Source: Lantana camara
Lineage: Eukaryota; Streptophyta; Magnoliopsida; Lamiales; Verbenaceae
Assembly (NCBI GenBank): GCA_037501455.1
Contig: CM074856.1
Span: 88,920,001-88,984,000, forward strand
Direction of reading: 5' to 3'
DNA: 64,000 nucleotides
Numbering within the stretch: the first letter of the stretch is position 1; each line of letters starts with the position of its first letter. Below, piece after piece: positions 9,311 through 19,705 of this stretch. A program made the position numbers and the translations under genes. The notes below the pieces were generated by a model. The model was not told the origin of the DNA. It saw only the letters and a list, made by a program, of their open reading frames with translations, and ran no database searches.

Positions 9311-12237
9311 TGTGACACCCCGAGTTTCAGACCGTACAGGTATGACGTATGTGCGCGATTTACATTATTTAAATTCATATTCTTTATTCTTTTAATTCTT
9401 ATCTTATATATTTCTTATGAATTCGATTGATTCTTATTTGAATATGTATGGAATTTGCTATGGATTGATTCGTTGATGCTTAATTTGATTTCGGAATTTT
9501 TCGTTGTTTGAATATGTTGGAGAATTACGTGTTATGAACTTTCATTATGCTCGTTATATGTTTTCGAATTTATTTGTTGAGCTTTTGAATTAATTGTTAC
9601 GTTTGGAACCTAAAGGAGGTTAAAACGTTTTTAGCGCACCTTGGGTTCCAATGTGTGTATTTTGAGCTCGGGAATTCGGATTCGAATTCCGTCACCACCG
9701 TTGAACTCGTTTCGATGATTCGGGTTCGATGGACTAAGCCTCATAAACTTTTAAGCTCATTTGGTAACCCGAAATCCGACCGGAAACTTCCCTCGCTCTT
9801 ATACGACTACCTTTCACCTAATTGCACTTTGACCCCTCAATTCTTGGCATATTACCCTCAAGCTTGGCCCCACACTCCACCAAAACTCAGCATATTCATC
9901 CCTCTCCCTCTCAATATCGGTACAAGCAAGGAAAAAGGAGAAAAGGTGCAGTAACTTTGGAGCTTAACCCTTCAACCCGTCACTATTCACACCAAGGAGA
10001 ATTTGAGCTCTAAACTCCATTTTCTTCCACATTCTTCAAGGGGTAAGTTAGTATATGATATGTACATGATATTATGAGCATTTTGAGATATTTAATCCAT
10101 ACTTTGGGCTAGGTTTGGGGTATTTATGGAGCTTGGCATGTATTTTGAGGGTTTGATGATCACCTTGGTTTCATTGAGTTAAGCTTTGATTTGAAGTTAT
10201 ATATGTGATCCCTTAAGCCCTTAACATGAAAATATGGTCTTGCTTCTTAATATGGTTGAGCATGGTGGAAGTTTCCATTGATGAAATTTAAATTCTTGCA
10301 TGAGAATTCTTGAAATATATGATGATCCTTGAGCTTTTGTGATAGTTGGGAGATTATAGGATGATTATGAAGTGAATTGCTTTAGTTTGCTTGAGTTTTG
10401 GGGCTTGAGGTTGTTGCTTGTTGTTGCTGCGTGCTTGCTCTGCTTCCTTGCTCTGTTTTTGGCTCTGAAACACTGTTGCTGCTGTTATTTTTTTTCGAAG
10501 ACGAAGGGCCCACACGGCCGTGTCAGCTTTGTGCATGTTTTGGACACGGCCGTGTCAGCATCTCGACTTGGAGCAAATTATTTTTATAAAATCGGACACG
10601 GCCGTGTCCATTTTGAACTAAAACTCAACACGGCCGTGTCAGCCTCTCGAATTAAGCTCCTGAATTAATTTTAATCGGACACGGCCGTGTCCATTTTGAA
10701 CCAAAACCCAACACGGCCATGTCATTTGGAAATATGGCGGCGGCAATTGCTCGTTTGATAGCTTCGGTGTTTTTATTTGTATTTTCTTTCTTCATTTATG
10801 ACTCGTATGCAATGTTACCTTGTTATATTACGCGTTATGTGCTTTGTTTTGAACTTATGACCTTATTTTCTATGAATGGTGTGAATAAGAATTGGTAGGA
10901 TTATTGGACACGCAATTTCATTTTAATTGCATTCATAAGCATTGCCGAGCGGCTATTTGGTTCATATTTGAGTCTAAATCTCGGGTCTTGCTTTCTTTGG
11001 TGTTTCAGAGCCTCTTCCAGTCGCGCAACAACCCGAAGCTTAGGTGGTTGGTCGTCGTTTCGATCCTACCTTTTGTCTCCTTTTTGTTAAGGTGAGGTTA
11101 GGAATTAGTAGCTAATTACCCTATGACCTATAATATGATGAATTTTTCCCTTGAATGCGGATATGGTACATATATCTAGATACAAGTACTTAAATTATGT
11201 TTATGATCTTATGGAATAACTTTGGTCTCTTTGAAACGATATATGTACGAGTATATATAAGCTTGATTTTAAATCTCTTTTAGTATGTTTTGCTATGTTG
11301 AGCGAGTTTGCCCGGAAAGATGGGATTTTGGTTTGAATTTGGTTCGTGGGCCCTGGAGACGTGGGTAAGGAAGGCCCGGGGCGATCACGGGGTCGCCGGG
11401 TTTAACCCCCGTGCACGTTCTCATTTGAGATATTCACGTACGACCTAGGGAGGTTGGGAAGGCGTGATATCTTGAGCCTTCGGTGGGTAACCGGGGAAGG
11501 CATAACGTGGGTTAGCTACCCAGTATGTTTTTGGTAATGTAGGTGCTAGGGTTTGATTCCCGACATACCATGGTTGCAAGGGTGGATTTGTGATTTGATA
11601 TTTATGTTTAGAGGAGTAAGGGATAGTCCGTTCTCGTCGGGCTTTTAATTATGTTCTGACTGATGGATTATGAATCGAGATAGATGCTTTTATTATTAAA
11701 TATTAATTTCGTGAAATGGTTTTGGTGTGCAAAACTCTAGCCTCGATTCATGACTATCACTTTTGATTTGTACTATGATCTATACATATTTAAGGTGTGG
11801 GTGTGTTAAGCCCCTCACTCAGTCGAGTTGTGAGACTGACCCTCTCCTTTCCCTTTCAGGTGTGCCGAGCTAGGCGGGGAAGTGCATCGAGTCGAGTCGT
11901 ACTTAGCCGTTTAGGTCGAGTAGCATTGCATCTCTTTTGTTTTTAGCATCTTGTATGAAGTATAACCTTGGCACTTGAATTCTTATATCTATTTTGGGTT
12001 GATAAGCCATGGTATATATATTGTTACTTTTGCATGAGCTCGTTTGGATACTGTTTATTGCTTCCGCATATATGATTAGTGTTTGCGCACTCTGGTGTTG
12101 TTTAGCCCCGCTTAGCCTAGTGTGCGGGTGTAGGTCACCGTTCGCTTAGACTTGGGCTCATGTATGGAAACCCATTTCATATGTGGGTTCGGGTTTAAGT
12201 GCGGGGGGTGTGGTGGCCCACCGCTCCGGGCGTCACA
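9311..12237 (+). repeat. 5' LTR of chromovirus D (2927 bp)
   Basis: Runs from TGTGACACCCCGAG to GGGCGTCACA. In order it has the shared phrase TTTAGCGCACCTTGGGTTCC (about 9630), a C-rich presumed leader near 9890-9950, GTAAGT at 10043, a six-member palindrome cluster at 10512-10722, the GCCC-rich block at 11350-11400 and the LTR end. Such long LTRs with short U3 and long R/U5 are usual for Tekay-type elements. Transcription start not determinable by eye. Confidence 0.93.
10512..10722. repeat. Palindrome cluster of 5' LTR D (GACACGGCCGTGTC, six copies)
   Basis: ACACGGCCGTGT cores start at 10512, 10544, 10596, 10628, 10679 and 10711 (the last has CCATGT). Spacings are 32, 52, 32, 51 and 32 bp, three doublets of equal internal spacing. 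The interval between doublets is itself partly repeated, giving a period near 83 bp. The homologous cluster in the 3' LTR is at 18136-18346. Confidence 0.9.
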
Positions 12238-12246
12238 TCCTTAAAG

Positions 12247-12259
12247 TGGTATCAGAACG
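12247..12259 (+). promoter_or_regulatory. Primer-binding site of chromovirus D
   Basis: TGGTATCAGAACG, matching the first 11 bases of the initiator-Met tRNA PBS TGGTATCAGAGC except one, placed nine bases after the LTR end at 12237. Confidence 0.9.
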
Positions 12260-12434
12260 CTCGGTTGCAAAACCGGAGCTCTTGGGTCAAGTCTGGTGAG
12301 TCTAGGTCGTTCGGCTTAGGACAACGTGGTTATATGCATTTATATGATTATTTGTTTACTTTCTTGTTGATAGTGCACATGAACATGTATTAACCCCCAC
12401 GCATATGAATTGGAATCTTTAGTTTTGTAGAAAT

Positions 12435-13766
12435 ATGCCTCCCCGAAGACACCATCGCCGAGATAGATCTCCAGAACATCATCATCACCGAGATCATTCT
12501 CCGCACTTGGAAAACAACAATCCACCACCACCTCAAATGGATCCCGGGAATTTTATGGAAAGATTAGTGGTGTATTTGGATCAAAGAGCTCAGGAAAGGA
12601 ATAATGCACCTCCGTCCGGGAATCATGGAGGGAATGCTATCGCTGCTCTACTTCGGGAATTTAAAAATCAGAATCCACCGGTTTTCATTGGTGGGAATGA
12701 TGTGCAAGCCGAGGAGTGGCTAATCCAGACAAATCGGGTATGGCGCCTCATTCCTTGTGACCCGATGGACAAGCTACAGTGCACTCTTAGCATGATACAG
12801 GGACAGGCCTACAGTTGGTGGACTAGTACTCAGATTAAGTTGGAAGCTTCCGGGGAAGAGATTATATGGAATATCTTCGAGCAGGAATTTAAGAACAAAT
12901 ATATCCCTAAGGCTACGAGAAGCCGAAGGTTGAGGGAATTTATGGATTTGAAACAAGGGAGTATGTCTGTTACTGATTATATCAACGAGTTTGAGAGACT
13001 CTCCTGCTATGCCCCTAATATCGCTAATGACGATGAAGCGAGGGCCTCTCAGTTTCTCCAAGGACTACGGGAGGATATGAAAGATGCTTTGGAAGCAGCC
13101 AACACGAGCACGTGGGCGAAAGTAGTTGATAAGGCTCTCAGGGTCGAAGAGAGAGTGGTTTTGAGGAGGAGGACTTCACATTTAGGGTAAGGGTCCAGCT
13201 CAGGGACTTTGAATAAATTTGGAAAGAGGCCAGCCTTTCAAACTTTTCAACAGGCTAAGCCTCAGAACAAATCATTCAGACCAGCGGGACCAACTCAAGC
13301 CAAGCAACCATTAGCCCTTCCGGCTCCACCTAAAGTGCAATGTACCTATTGCAACGGCTCTCACCACGTGGATAACTACTTCAGACTCTATAAAAGGAAT
13401 TTCCTTTGTGGAGCACCGGATCATATGATGAACACGTGCCCTAAAAAGAAAGATAACCCGAGGCCTGCAATTCCAGCTAGGGCTTATGCGTTGGGAGCTG
13501 AGGAGGAGCAAGCTATAGATGTCGACCCAAACGCGGTGATCGAAGGTACTATAAGCATCCATGGCACTACATTACATGCATTATTCTATCCCGGGGCTAC
13601 TCATTCATTTATTTCCCGGGATATTGTTGCTTCCATGTGCTTGCCTGTTTCTCTATGTGCGCATAACTACGTGGTTAGTTCCCCTCTTGGTGGTAGCTTA
13701 GTATCTTGCAGGGTTTTTGGGGTTGTCCAATTAGCTTTGAAGGCCGAGTCTTTCTGGCAGATTTGA
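12435..13766 (+). pseudogene. Chromovirus D gag and protease N-terminus (stop at 13188, frameshift near 13710)
   Basis: Starts MPPRRHHRRDRSPEHHHHRD; the ATG at 12435 is chosen because I has the same MPPRR start. The His/Arg-rich head is followed by the gag core (VFIGGNDVQAEEWLIQTNRV, AYSWWTSTQIKLEASGEE, EFKNKYIPKATRSRRLREFM, SMSVTDYINEFERLSCYAPN) up to an in-frame TAA at 13188-13190. The same frame resumes with two zinc knuckles, CTYCNGSHHVDNYF and FLCGAPDHMMNTC, each missing one of its four metal ligands. The protease site reads LFYPGATHSFIS where family members have LFDPG, so the catalytic Asp is lost. The frame ends at 13766, past the point where pol continues in another frame. Confidence 0.9.
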
Positions 13767-15979
13767 TTGAGATGCCTCTGCAGAGGTATGATGTTATTTT
13801 GGGGATGGATTGGTTGTATGAGTATGGGGCTCAGATGGATTGTCGGGAGAAGAAAGTTTCCTTCGGTTCAGTGGTGTTTAAGGGCGAGAAGGTTAAGTCA
13901 AGCCCGTTTATTTCTTTCATGGAGGCTAGTAAACTGGTCCGGGACGGAGCAACAGGTTTTGTGGCCTATCTTTTGAATAGACCGATGGATCAAGCCAAAC
14001 TTGAAGAGACGGAGGTCGTGCGAGAGTATATCGATGTTTTTCCTGAGACTTTGGGTTCTCTTCTGCCTGATAGGGACATCGAGTTCGTAATTGACCTTTA
14101 TCCCGGAGCAGAGCCTTTCTCGAAGACTCTCTATAGAATGGCTCCTGCAGAGTTAAAGGAGTTAAAGTCGCAGCTTGATGAACTGTTAGCTTGCGGGTAC
14201 ATCCGTCCGAGCACTTCTCCGTGGGGTGCTCCCGTGCTATTTGTAAAGAAGAAGAATGGAACGTTACGGATGTATATAGATTACCGTGAGCTGAATCGGA
14301 TGACCGTGAAGAATAAGTATCCATTGCCTCACATCGAGGAGTTGTTTGATATTTTGCAAGGGTCTAAGGTTTATTCCAAGTTAGATTTGAGACAGGGTTA
14401 CTATCAGCTGCGGATTAGGGAGGAGGATATACCTAAGACTGGATTCAATACTCGCTATGGTCATTTTGAGTTCGTTGTGATGCCTTTTGGGTTAACTAAT
14501 GCTCCAGCCGTATTTATGGATATGGTGCACCGAGTGTTCAGGCAGTTCCTTGACAAGTTTGTGGTAATTTTCATAGATGACATTCTGGTGTATTCTAAGT
14601 CGGTTGAAGAGCACGCACAGCATCTTCGGATTGTTTTGGAAACCTTAAGGGAGCATAAGTTATATGCCAAGTTTAGCAAATGCGAGTTTTGGATCGACAG
14701 GGTCGTATTTTTGGGTCATATCATCTGGGGTAATGGAATTGAAGTGGATCCGTCTAAGATCGAATCCGTGCTTCGTTGGGAGAGACCGAGGAATGTATCA
14801 GAAATTCGGAGTTTTCTTGGATTGGCTGGTTATTATAGAAGGTTTGTTAAAGATTTTTCTAAGATTGCTGCTCCGTTGACTCAGCTGACTAAGAAAGAAG
14901 TGAAGTTTGAGTGGGATGATAAGTGTAAAGCAGGTTTTCAGAGTTTGAAAGTGAAATTGACTTCAGCACCAGTTCTCACCCTACCCGAGGGCACCGAGGG
15001 TTATGCAGTTTACACGGATGCTTCTAAGGAAGGTTTGGGTTGCGTTTTAATGCAACATGGTAGAGTGGTAGCTTATGCTTCGAGAAAATTGAAGGAGCAT
15101 GAGAAGAATTACCCTACCCATGACTTGGAATTAGCTGCCGTTGTGTTCGCTTTGATGAAGTGGCGACACTATCCCTATGGTACTACATTCGAGGTGTTCA
15201 CAGACCATCAGAGTCTCAAGTACCTCTTTTCTCAGAAGGATTTGAATGTCAGGCAGAGGCGTTGGATGGAATTACTAGAGGATTATGATTGCAAGATTCA
15301 GTACCATCCGGGCAAAGCAAACGTGGTAGCCGATGCCCTGAGTAGAAAAGGGAGTGTGGCTAATCTGGAAGTAGGTTCTTCAAGTTCGGGTTCAGAGATT
15401 TTGGCTTCAGGGACTTGGTTGGCTAACCTCACAATTATACCAGATTTGAAACAACAGTTGTTAGAAGCTCAGGCTATAGATGTTGAGATTCAGAGGTTGT
15501 TAGCTCGTTCTGGAGATGATCCGAATTCTAAGTTTGGATTGGATGACTCAGGTTTGTTAAGGTTTGGATCGAGAGTTTATGTTCCAACCGAGCTCAGGAG
15601 GTTGATTTTGGAAGAAGCACATCGCTCAGGGTACTCGATTCATCCGGGAGGTACTAAGATGTATCGAGACCTGAAAGAGAAGTTCTGGTGGAATGGCATG
15701 AAAAGGGACGTCGCGAACTTCGTGAAGCGATGTCTGACGTGTCAAAAGGTGAAGGCAGAGCACCAGAAACCGGGAGGAACTCTCCAACCACTTCCTATTC
15801 ACGAATGGAAGTGGGAGCAAGTGACAATGGACTTTGTGTCCGGCTTGCCTAGAGTCAAAGGAGGGTTTGATGGAATTTGGGTGATTATCGACAGGTTGAC
15901 TAAGTCTGCCCACTTTCTTAAGGTTCGGATGTCTGATAAGGTACCGAAACTAGCAGAGTTATATATGTGGAAATTGTAA
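13706..15979 (+). pseudogene. Chromovirus D pol: protease tail, reverse transcriptase, RNase H, integrase N-half
   Basis: A 757-residue open stretch. From the N-terminus: protease tail [14 protein letters not shown] (residues 28-41), RT from [12 protein letters not shown] (about 143), [12 protein letters not shown] with the first catalytic Asp, [26 protein letters not shown] with the catalytic pair at 14570-14581, [20 protein letters not shown], RNase H with [25 protein letters not shown] and ADALSR (all four acidic residues kept), integrase zinc finger (AHRSGYSIH to CLTC) and the first DDE Asp in [19 protein letters not shown] has Tyr where I has Cys. There is no real start codon: the stretch opens inside the protease after a frameshift from gag. 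It ends at TAA 15977 after a second frameshift near 15970. Confidence 0.93.
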
Positions 15980-16905
15980 GATTACACGGAATTCCAGTCA
16001 GTATAGTTTCGGATCGAGATCCGAGGTTCACTTCGATCTTTTGGCAGAATCTTCAGAGATGTTTGGGTACCAAGCTCAAGTTCAGCACCGCTTCGCATCC
16101 TCAGATAGACGGTCAGTCGGAGAGGTTAATCCAGTATTTGGAGGATATGCTTAGGGCTTGTGTTTTGGATTTTCAAGGTAAATGGGACGAGCATCTGGCT
16201 TTGGTTGAGTTTGCGTATAATAATAGCTATCAGGGTTCAATTGGAATCGCTCCTTATGAGGCACTCTATGGAAGGAAGTGCAAATCCACTTTATTCTGGG
16301 ATATAGAGGATTGGAGATAGACTGAGGAGCATAAACTCGAGAGAGCCGAACCTAAGGAAAATATTACTGCTACTATTGAGAAGGTTCATCAGATTAGACA
16401 GAGAATGAAAGCGGCTCAGTCTCGTCAGAAGAGTTACGCTGACAGAAGAAGAAGACCTTTACAGTTTGAGGTAGGAGATAAGGTCTTTCTAAAAGCATCT
16501 CCTAGAAAGGGTTTCACTCGGATTGGTAAAGGTGGGAAACCCAGTCCCCGATATCTTGGACCGTTTGAGATTTTGGAAAGGATTGGAAAAGCGGCGTACA
16601 GGTTGGATTTACCGCAGAATTTGACCGGGATACACAACGTGTTTCACGTTTCTCAGCTTCGTAAATATTATCCCGATGAGACCACAATTCTCCCAGTCGA
16701 AGAAGTTCAGTTAAAGCCGGATGTGACGATTGAGAAACATCCATTTGCAATTCAGGATCGAAAAATGCAAGAATTAAGAAACCGACAGATTCCTTTGGAC
16801 AGGGTACTTTGGAGAGATCAGAAATCAGAGGAATCCACCTGGGAAACTGAGGAGAAGATGAGAACTTTATATCCGGATTTGTTCGAGAACTCGGTTCGGA
16901 CTTGA
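15967..16905 (+). pseudogene. Chromovirus D pol: integrase core C-half and chromodomain-like tail
   Basis: Continues integrase in the next frame: [20 protein letters not shown] (second DDE Asp, about 16012), [13 protein letters not shown] (the Glu, about 16117), [20 protein letters not shown], a stop TAG at 16318-16320, then SRQKSYADRRRRPLQFEVGD, KVFLKASPRKGFTRIGKGGK, NVFHVSQLRKYYPDETTI and the chromodomain-like RQIPLDRVLWRDQKSEESTW ending LYPDLF near 16890 and a stop at 16903. One frame throughout, so the TAG is the only nonsense codon. Integrase would insert the cDNA; the tail would bind modified histone. All three DDE residues are readable but lie in two frames. Confidence 0.92.
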
Positions 16906-16917
16906 GGACAAGTCCTT

Positions 16918-16932
16918 TTTAAGGGGGAAGGA
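16918..16932 (+). promoter_or_regulatory. Polypurine tract of chromovirus D
   Basis: TTTAAGGGGGAAGGA directly before the 3' LTR start at 16934. Confidence 0.88.
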
Positions 16933-16933
16933 T

Positions 16934-18908
16934 TGTGACACCCCGACTTTCAGACCGTACAGGTATGACGTATGTGCGCGATTTACATTATTTAAATTCA
17001 TATTCTTTATTCTTTTAATTCTTATCTTATATATTTCTTATGAATTCGACTGATTCTTATTTGAATATGTATGGAATTTGCTATGGATTGATTCGTTGAT
17101 GCTTGATTTGATTTCGGAATTTTTCGTTGTTTGAATATGTTGGAGAATTATGTGTTATGAACTTTGATTATGCTCGTTATATGTTTTCGAATTTATTTGT
17201 TGAGCTTTTGAATTAATTGTTACGTTTGGAACCTAAAAGGAGGTTAAAACGTTTTTAGCGCACCTTGGGTTCCAATGTGTGTATTTTGAGCTCGGGAATT
17301 GGAATTCGAATTCCGTCACCACCGTTGAACTCATTTCGATGATTCGGGTTCGATGGACTAAGCCTCATAACCTTTTAAGCTCATTTGGTAACCCGAAATC
17401 CGCCTGGAAACTTCCCTCGCTCTTATACGACTACCTTTCACCCAATTGCACTTTGACCCCTCAATTCTTGACATATTACCCTCAAGCTTGGCCCCACACT
17501 CCACAAAAACTCAGCATATTCATCCCTCTACCTCTCAATATCGGTACAAGCAAGGAAAAAGGAGAAAAGGTGCAGCAACTTTGGAGCTTAACCCTTCAAC
17601 CCGTCACTATTCACACCAAGGATAATTTGAGCTCTAAACTCCATATTCTTCCACCTTCTTCAAGGGGTAAGTTAGTATATGATATGTACATGATATTATG
17701 AGCATTTTGAGCTATTTAATCCATACTTTGGGCTAGGTTTGGGGTATTTATGGAGCTTGGCATGTATTTTGAGGGTTTGATGATCACCTTGGTTTCATTG
17801 AGTTAAGCTTTGATTTGAAGTTATATATGTGATCCCTTAAGCCCTTAACATGAAAATATGGCCTTGCTTCTGAATATGGTTGAGCATGGTGGAAGTTGCC
17901 ATTGATGAAATTTAAATTCTTGCATGAGAATTCTTGAAATATATGATGATTCTTGAGCTTTTGTGATAGTTAGGAGATTATAGGATGATTACGAAGTGAA
18001 TTGCTTTGGTTTGCTTGAGTTTTGGGGCTTGAGGTTGTTGCTTGTTGTTGCTGCGTGCTTGCTCTGCTTCCTTGCTCTGTTTTTGGAGCTGAAACACTGT
18101 TGCTGCTGTTACTTTTTTTCGAAGACGAAGGGCCAACATGGCCGTGTCAGCTTTGTGCATGTTTTGGACACGGCCGTGTCAGCCTCTCGACTTGGAGCAA
18201 ATTATTTTTATAAAATCGGACATGGCCGTGTCCATTTTGAACTAAAACTCAACACGGCCGTGTCAGCCTCTCGAATTAAGCTCCTGAATTAATTTTAATC
18301 GGACACGGCCGTGTCCATTTTGAACTAAAACCCAACACGGCCGTGTCATTTGGAAATATGGCGGAGGCAATTTCTCGTTTGATTGCTTCGGTGTTTTTAT
18401 TTGTATTTTCTTTCTTCATTTATGACTCGTATGCAATGTTAGCTTGTTATATTACGCGTTATGTGCTTAGTTTTGAACTTATGACCTTATTTTCTATGAA
18501 TGGTGTGAATAAGAATTTGTAGGATTATTGGACACGCAATTTCATTTTAATTGCATTCATAAGCATTGCCGAGCGTCTATTTGGTTCATATTTGAGTCTA
18601 AGTCTCGGGTCTTGCTTTCTTTGATGTTTCAGAGCCTCTTCCAGTCGCACAAGAACCCGAAGCTTAGGTGGTTGGTCGCCGTTTCGATCCTACCTTTTGT
18701 CTCATTTTTGTTAAGGTGATGATAGGAATTAGTAGCTAATTACCCTATGACCTATAATATGATGAATTTTTCCCTTGAATGCGGATATGGTACATAAATC
18801 TAGATACGAGTGCTTAAATTATGTTTATGATCTTATGGAATAACTTTGGTCTCTTGGAAACGATATATGTACGAGTATGTGTGGTGGCCCACCCCTCCGA
18901 GCGTCAAA
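16934..18908 (+). repeat. 3' LTR of chromovirus D (1975 bp, internal deletion)
   Basis: Starts TGTGACACCCCGAC and ends GAGCGTCAAA, the last bases being a worn TCACA. It follows the 5' LTR closely until ACGAGTAT at about 18879, then jumps to GTGTGGTGGCCC, which corresponds to 12208 in the 5' LTR. The 953 bp between are missing. The TSD TGTGG follows at 18909. Confidence 0.93.
18136..18346. repeat. Palindrome cluster of 3' LTR D (six copies)
   Basis: Same six positions and spacing as the 5' LTR cluster. Members 1 and 3 carry ATGG for ACGG (18136 and about 18220), while the 5' LTR has the change in member 6, in its right arm (CCATGT). All three are C-to-T or G-to-A changes at CpG, as expected from deamination of methylated cytosine. 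Confidence 0.85.
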
Positions 18909-18913
18909 TGTGG

Positions 18914-19705
18914 AGATCCTTTCCCTTGAGAGAGGGTGTCCCTAGTTATTCCTCCCGGCGCACGCATGACAGCTATTTTCATTCGTTGACATGGGTACTA
19001 GTCCATAGGATTTTAGCCCTGGGATTTTGTTCCAGATACGGGAGAGATAGCCATATTATAGAAACTGAGTTGGGCATCATGTACTTGATGAAGGAAGGTA
19101 TTAAGTTCAATGGTACGATCAAGTTTCTTTGGAAGCTGCAGGAGAGTGTTGGGAGTGTGACGGGCATGATTGTTCATGCAGGCTTTGTGACGATGTTTGC
19201 TAGAGAGATGAACTGGAGACCGAGAGGGGATTTGCCTATTAGTTTTGGACATATTAGTCCGGAGTACTTGGAGACAGTAGGCTTAGCTATACCTCGGGAG
19301 AGTAGAGAGTTGAAGAATAAGATTTTGCCATGGTGGCCTATCCGTGAGAGAGATCGTTTCTGGCAGATGTACAGCTGGGGGATAGCCCAGTCCGATGAGC
19401 TTTCTGTGAGGTTGAAGGAGCTCTTGGCTCGGATTCCTGACCGGCCTGATGATGAGTTTGCGGTTCTTCGCAATGCCGCACCTGTTGTTGCCGAGGCTAG
19501 TGATGACACTCCCGTGACTTTGAGAGGCGTACGTGCAAAACTAGCAGGATTGAGGGCTGATTTTACCACTGTTATCGCTAGAGTTGAAGATTTGGCACAT
19601 TATGTAGATGCGTGATTCGACGCTCGGGAGGCCAAGTTGGAGGCTAAGTTTGACGGGTTCAGTGCTCGCTTGGATCAGTATTTTGGAGTATCCCCATCGC
19701 CCTGA
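18914..19705 (+). pseudogene. Athila 3' ORF, unit U1, C-terminal part
   Basis: After the TSD the ORF resumes as RSFPLREGVPSYSSRRTHDS in a frame different from the N-terminal part; the same shift exists in every unit, so it predates the array. Conserved segments are FHSLTWVLVHRILALGFCSR, MTGMIVHAGFVTMFAREMNW-like sequence, PWWPIRERDRFWQMYSWGIA and a charged C-terminus ending GVSPSP (TGA 19703). An extra stop TGA at 19613 (Arg codon CGA changed) is shared with U2. The last 60 residues (LAGLRADFTTVIARVEDLAH and on) have heptad-like hydrophobic spacing, a likely coiled coil. No catalytic motif recognised. Confidence 0.75.

Larger units (their letters stand above)
10043..12430 (+). other. Predicted leader intron of chromovirus D
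   Basis: AAGGGGTAAGTTAG gives a strong 5' splice site with GT at 10043. TTTAGTTTTGTAG ends with AG at 12430, four bases before the gag ATG at 12435. Removing this 2.39-kb stretch would take out the palindrome cluster, the rest of R/U5 and the PBS, leaving a short leader in front of gag. K and, upstream of gag only, I show the same arrangement. This is inference from splice consensus only; no transcript evidence is available. Confidence 0.35.
9311..18908 (+). mobile_element. Complete chromovirus D (Tekay/Del-like), nested in unit U1
   Basis: 5' LTR 9311-12237, PBS 12247, gag-protease from 12435, pol to 16905, PPT 16918-16932, 3' LTR 16934-18908. The 5-bp target duplication TGTGG is present at 9306-9310 and 18909-18913, and the uninterrupted target is seen in U2 at 23667 and U3 at 28426. 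The LTRs differ by roughly 2-3 percent by eye, and the 3' LTR has lost 953 bp. Coding defects are two nonsense codons (13188, 16318), two frameshifts (near 13710 and 15970), and loss of the protease Asp and two knuckle cysteines. It is complete in structure but cannot encode working proteins. Confidence 0.93.

Noticed and set aside
8823..9395. 190-residue ORF at 8823-9395 as a host protein
   Set aside because: The last 28 residues are translated LTR of element D, and the rest is the N-terminus of the repeated Athila ORF.
7442..10722. Regularly spaced palindromes as a CRISPR-like array
   Set aside because: Repeats are only 12-16 bp, spacing alternates between two values, the DNA is plant LTR sequence present in both LTRs of D, and no cas-like gene exists.
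13706..13766. Gag-protease/pol overlap in D as a programmed frameshift
   Set aside because: I and A read through this point in one frame, no slippery site with structure is evident, and D carries other random lesions; a simple indel is more likely.
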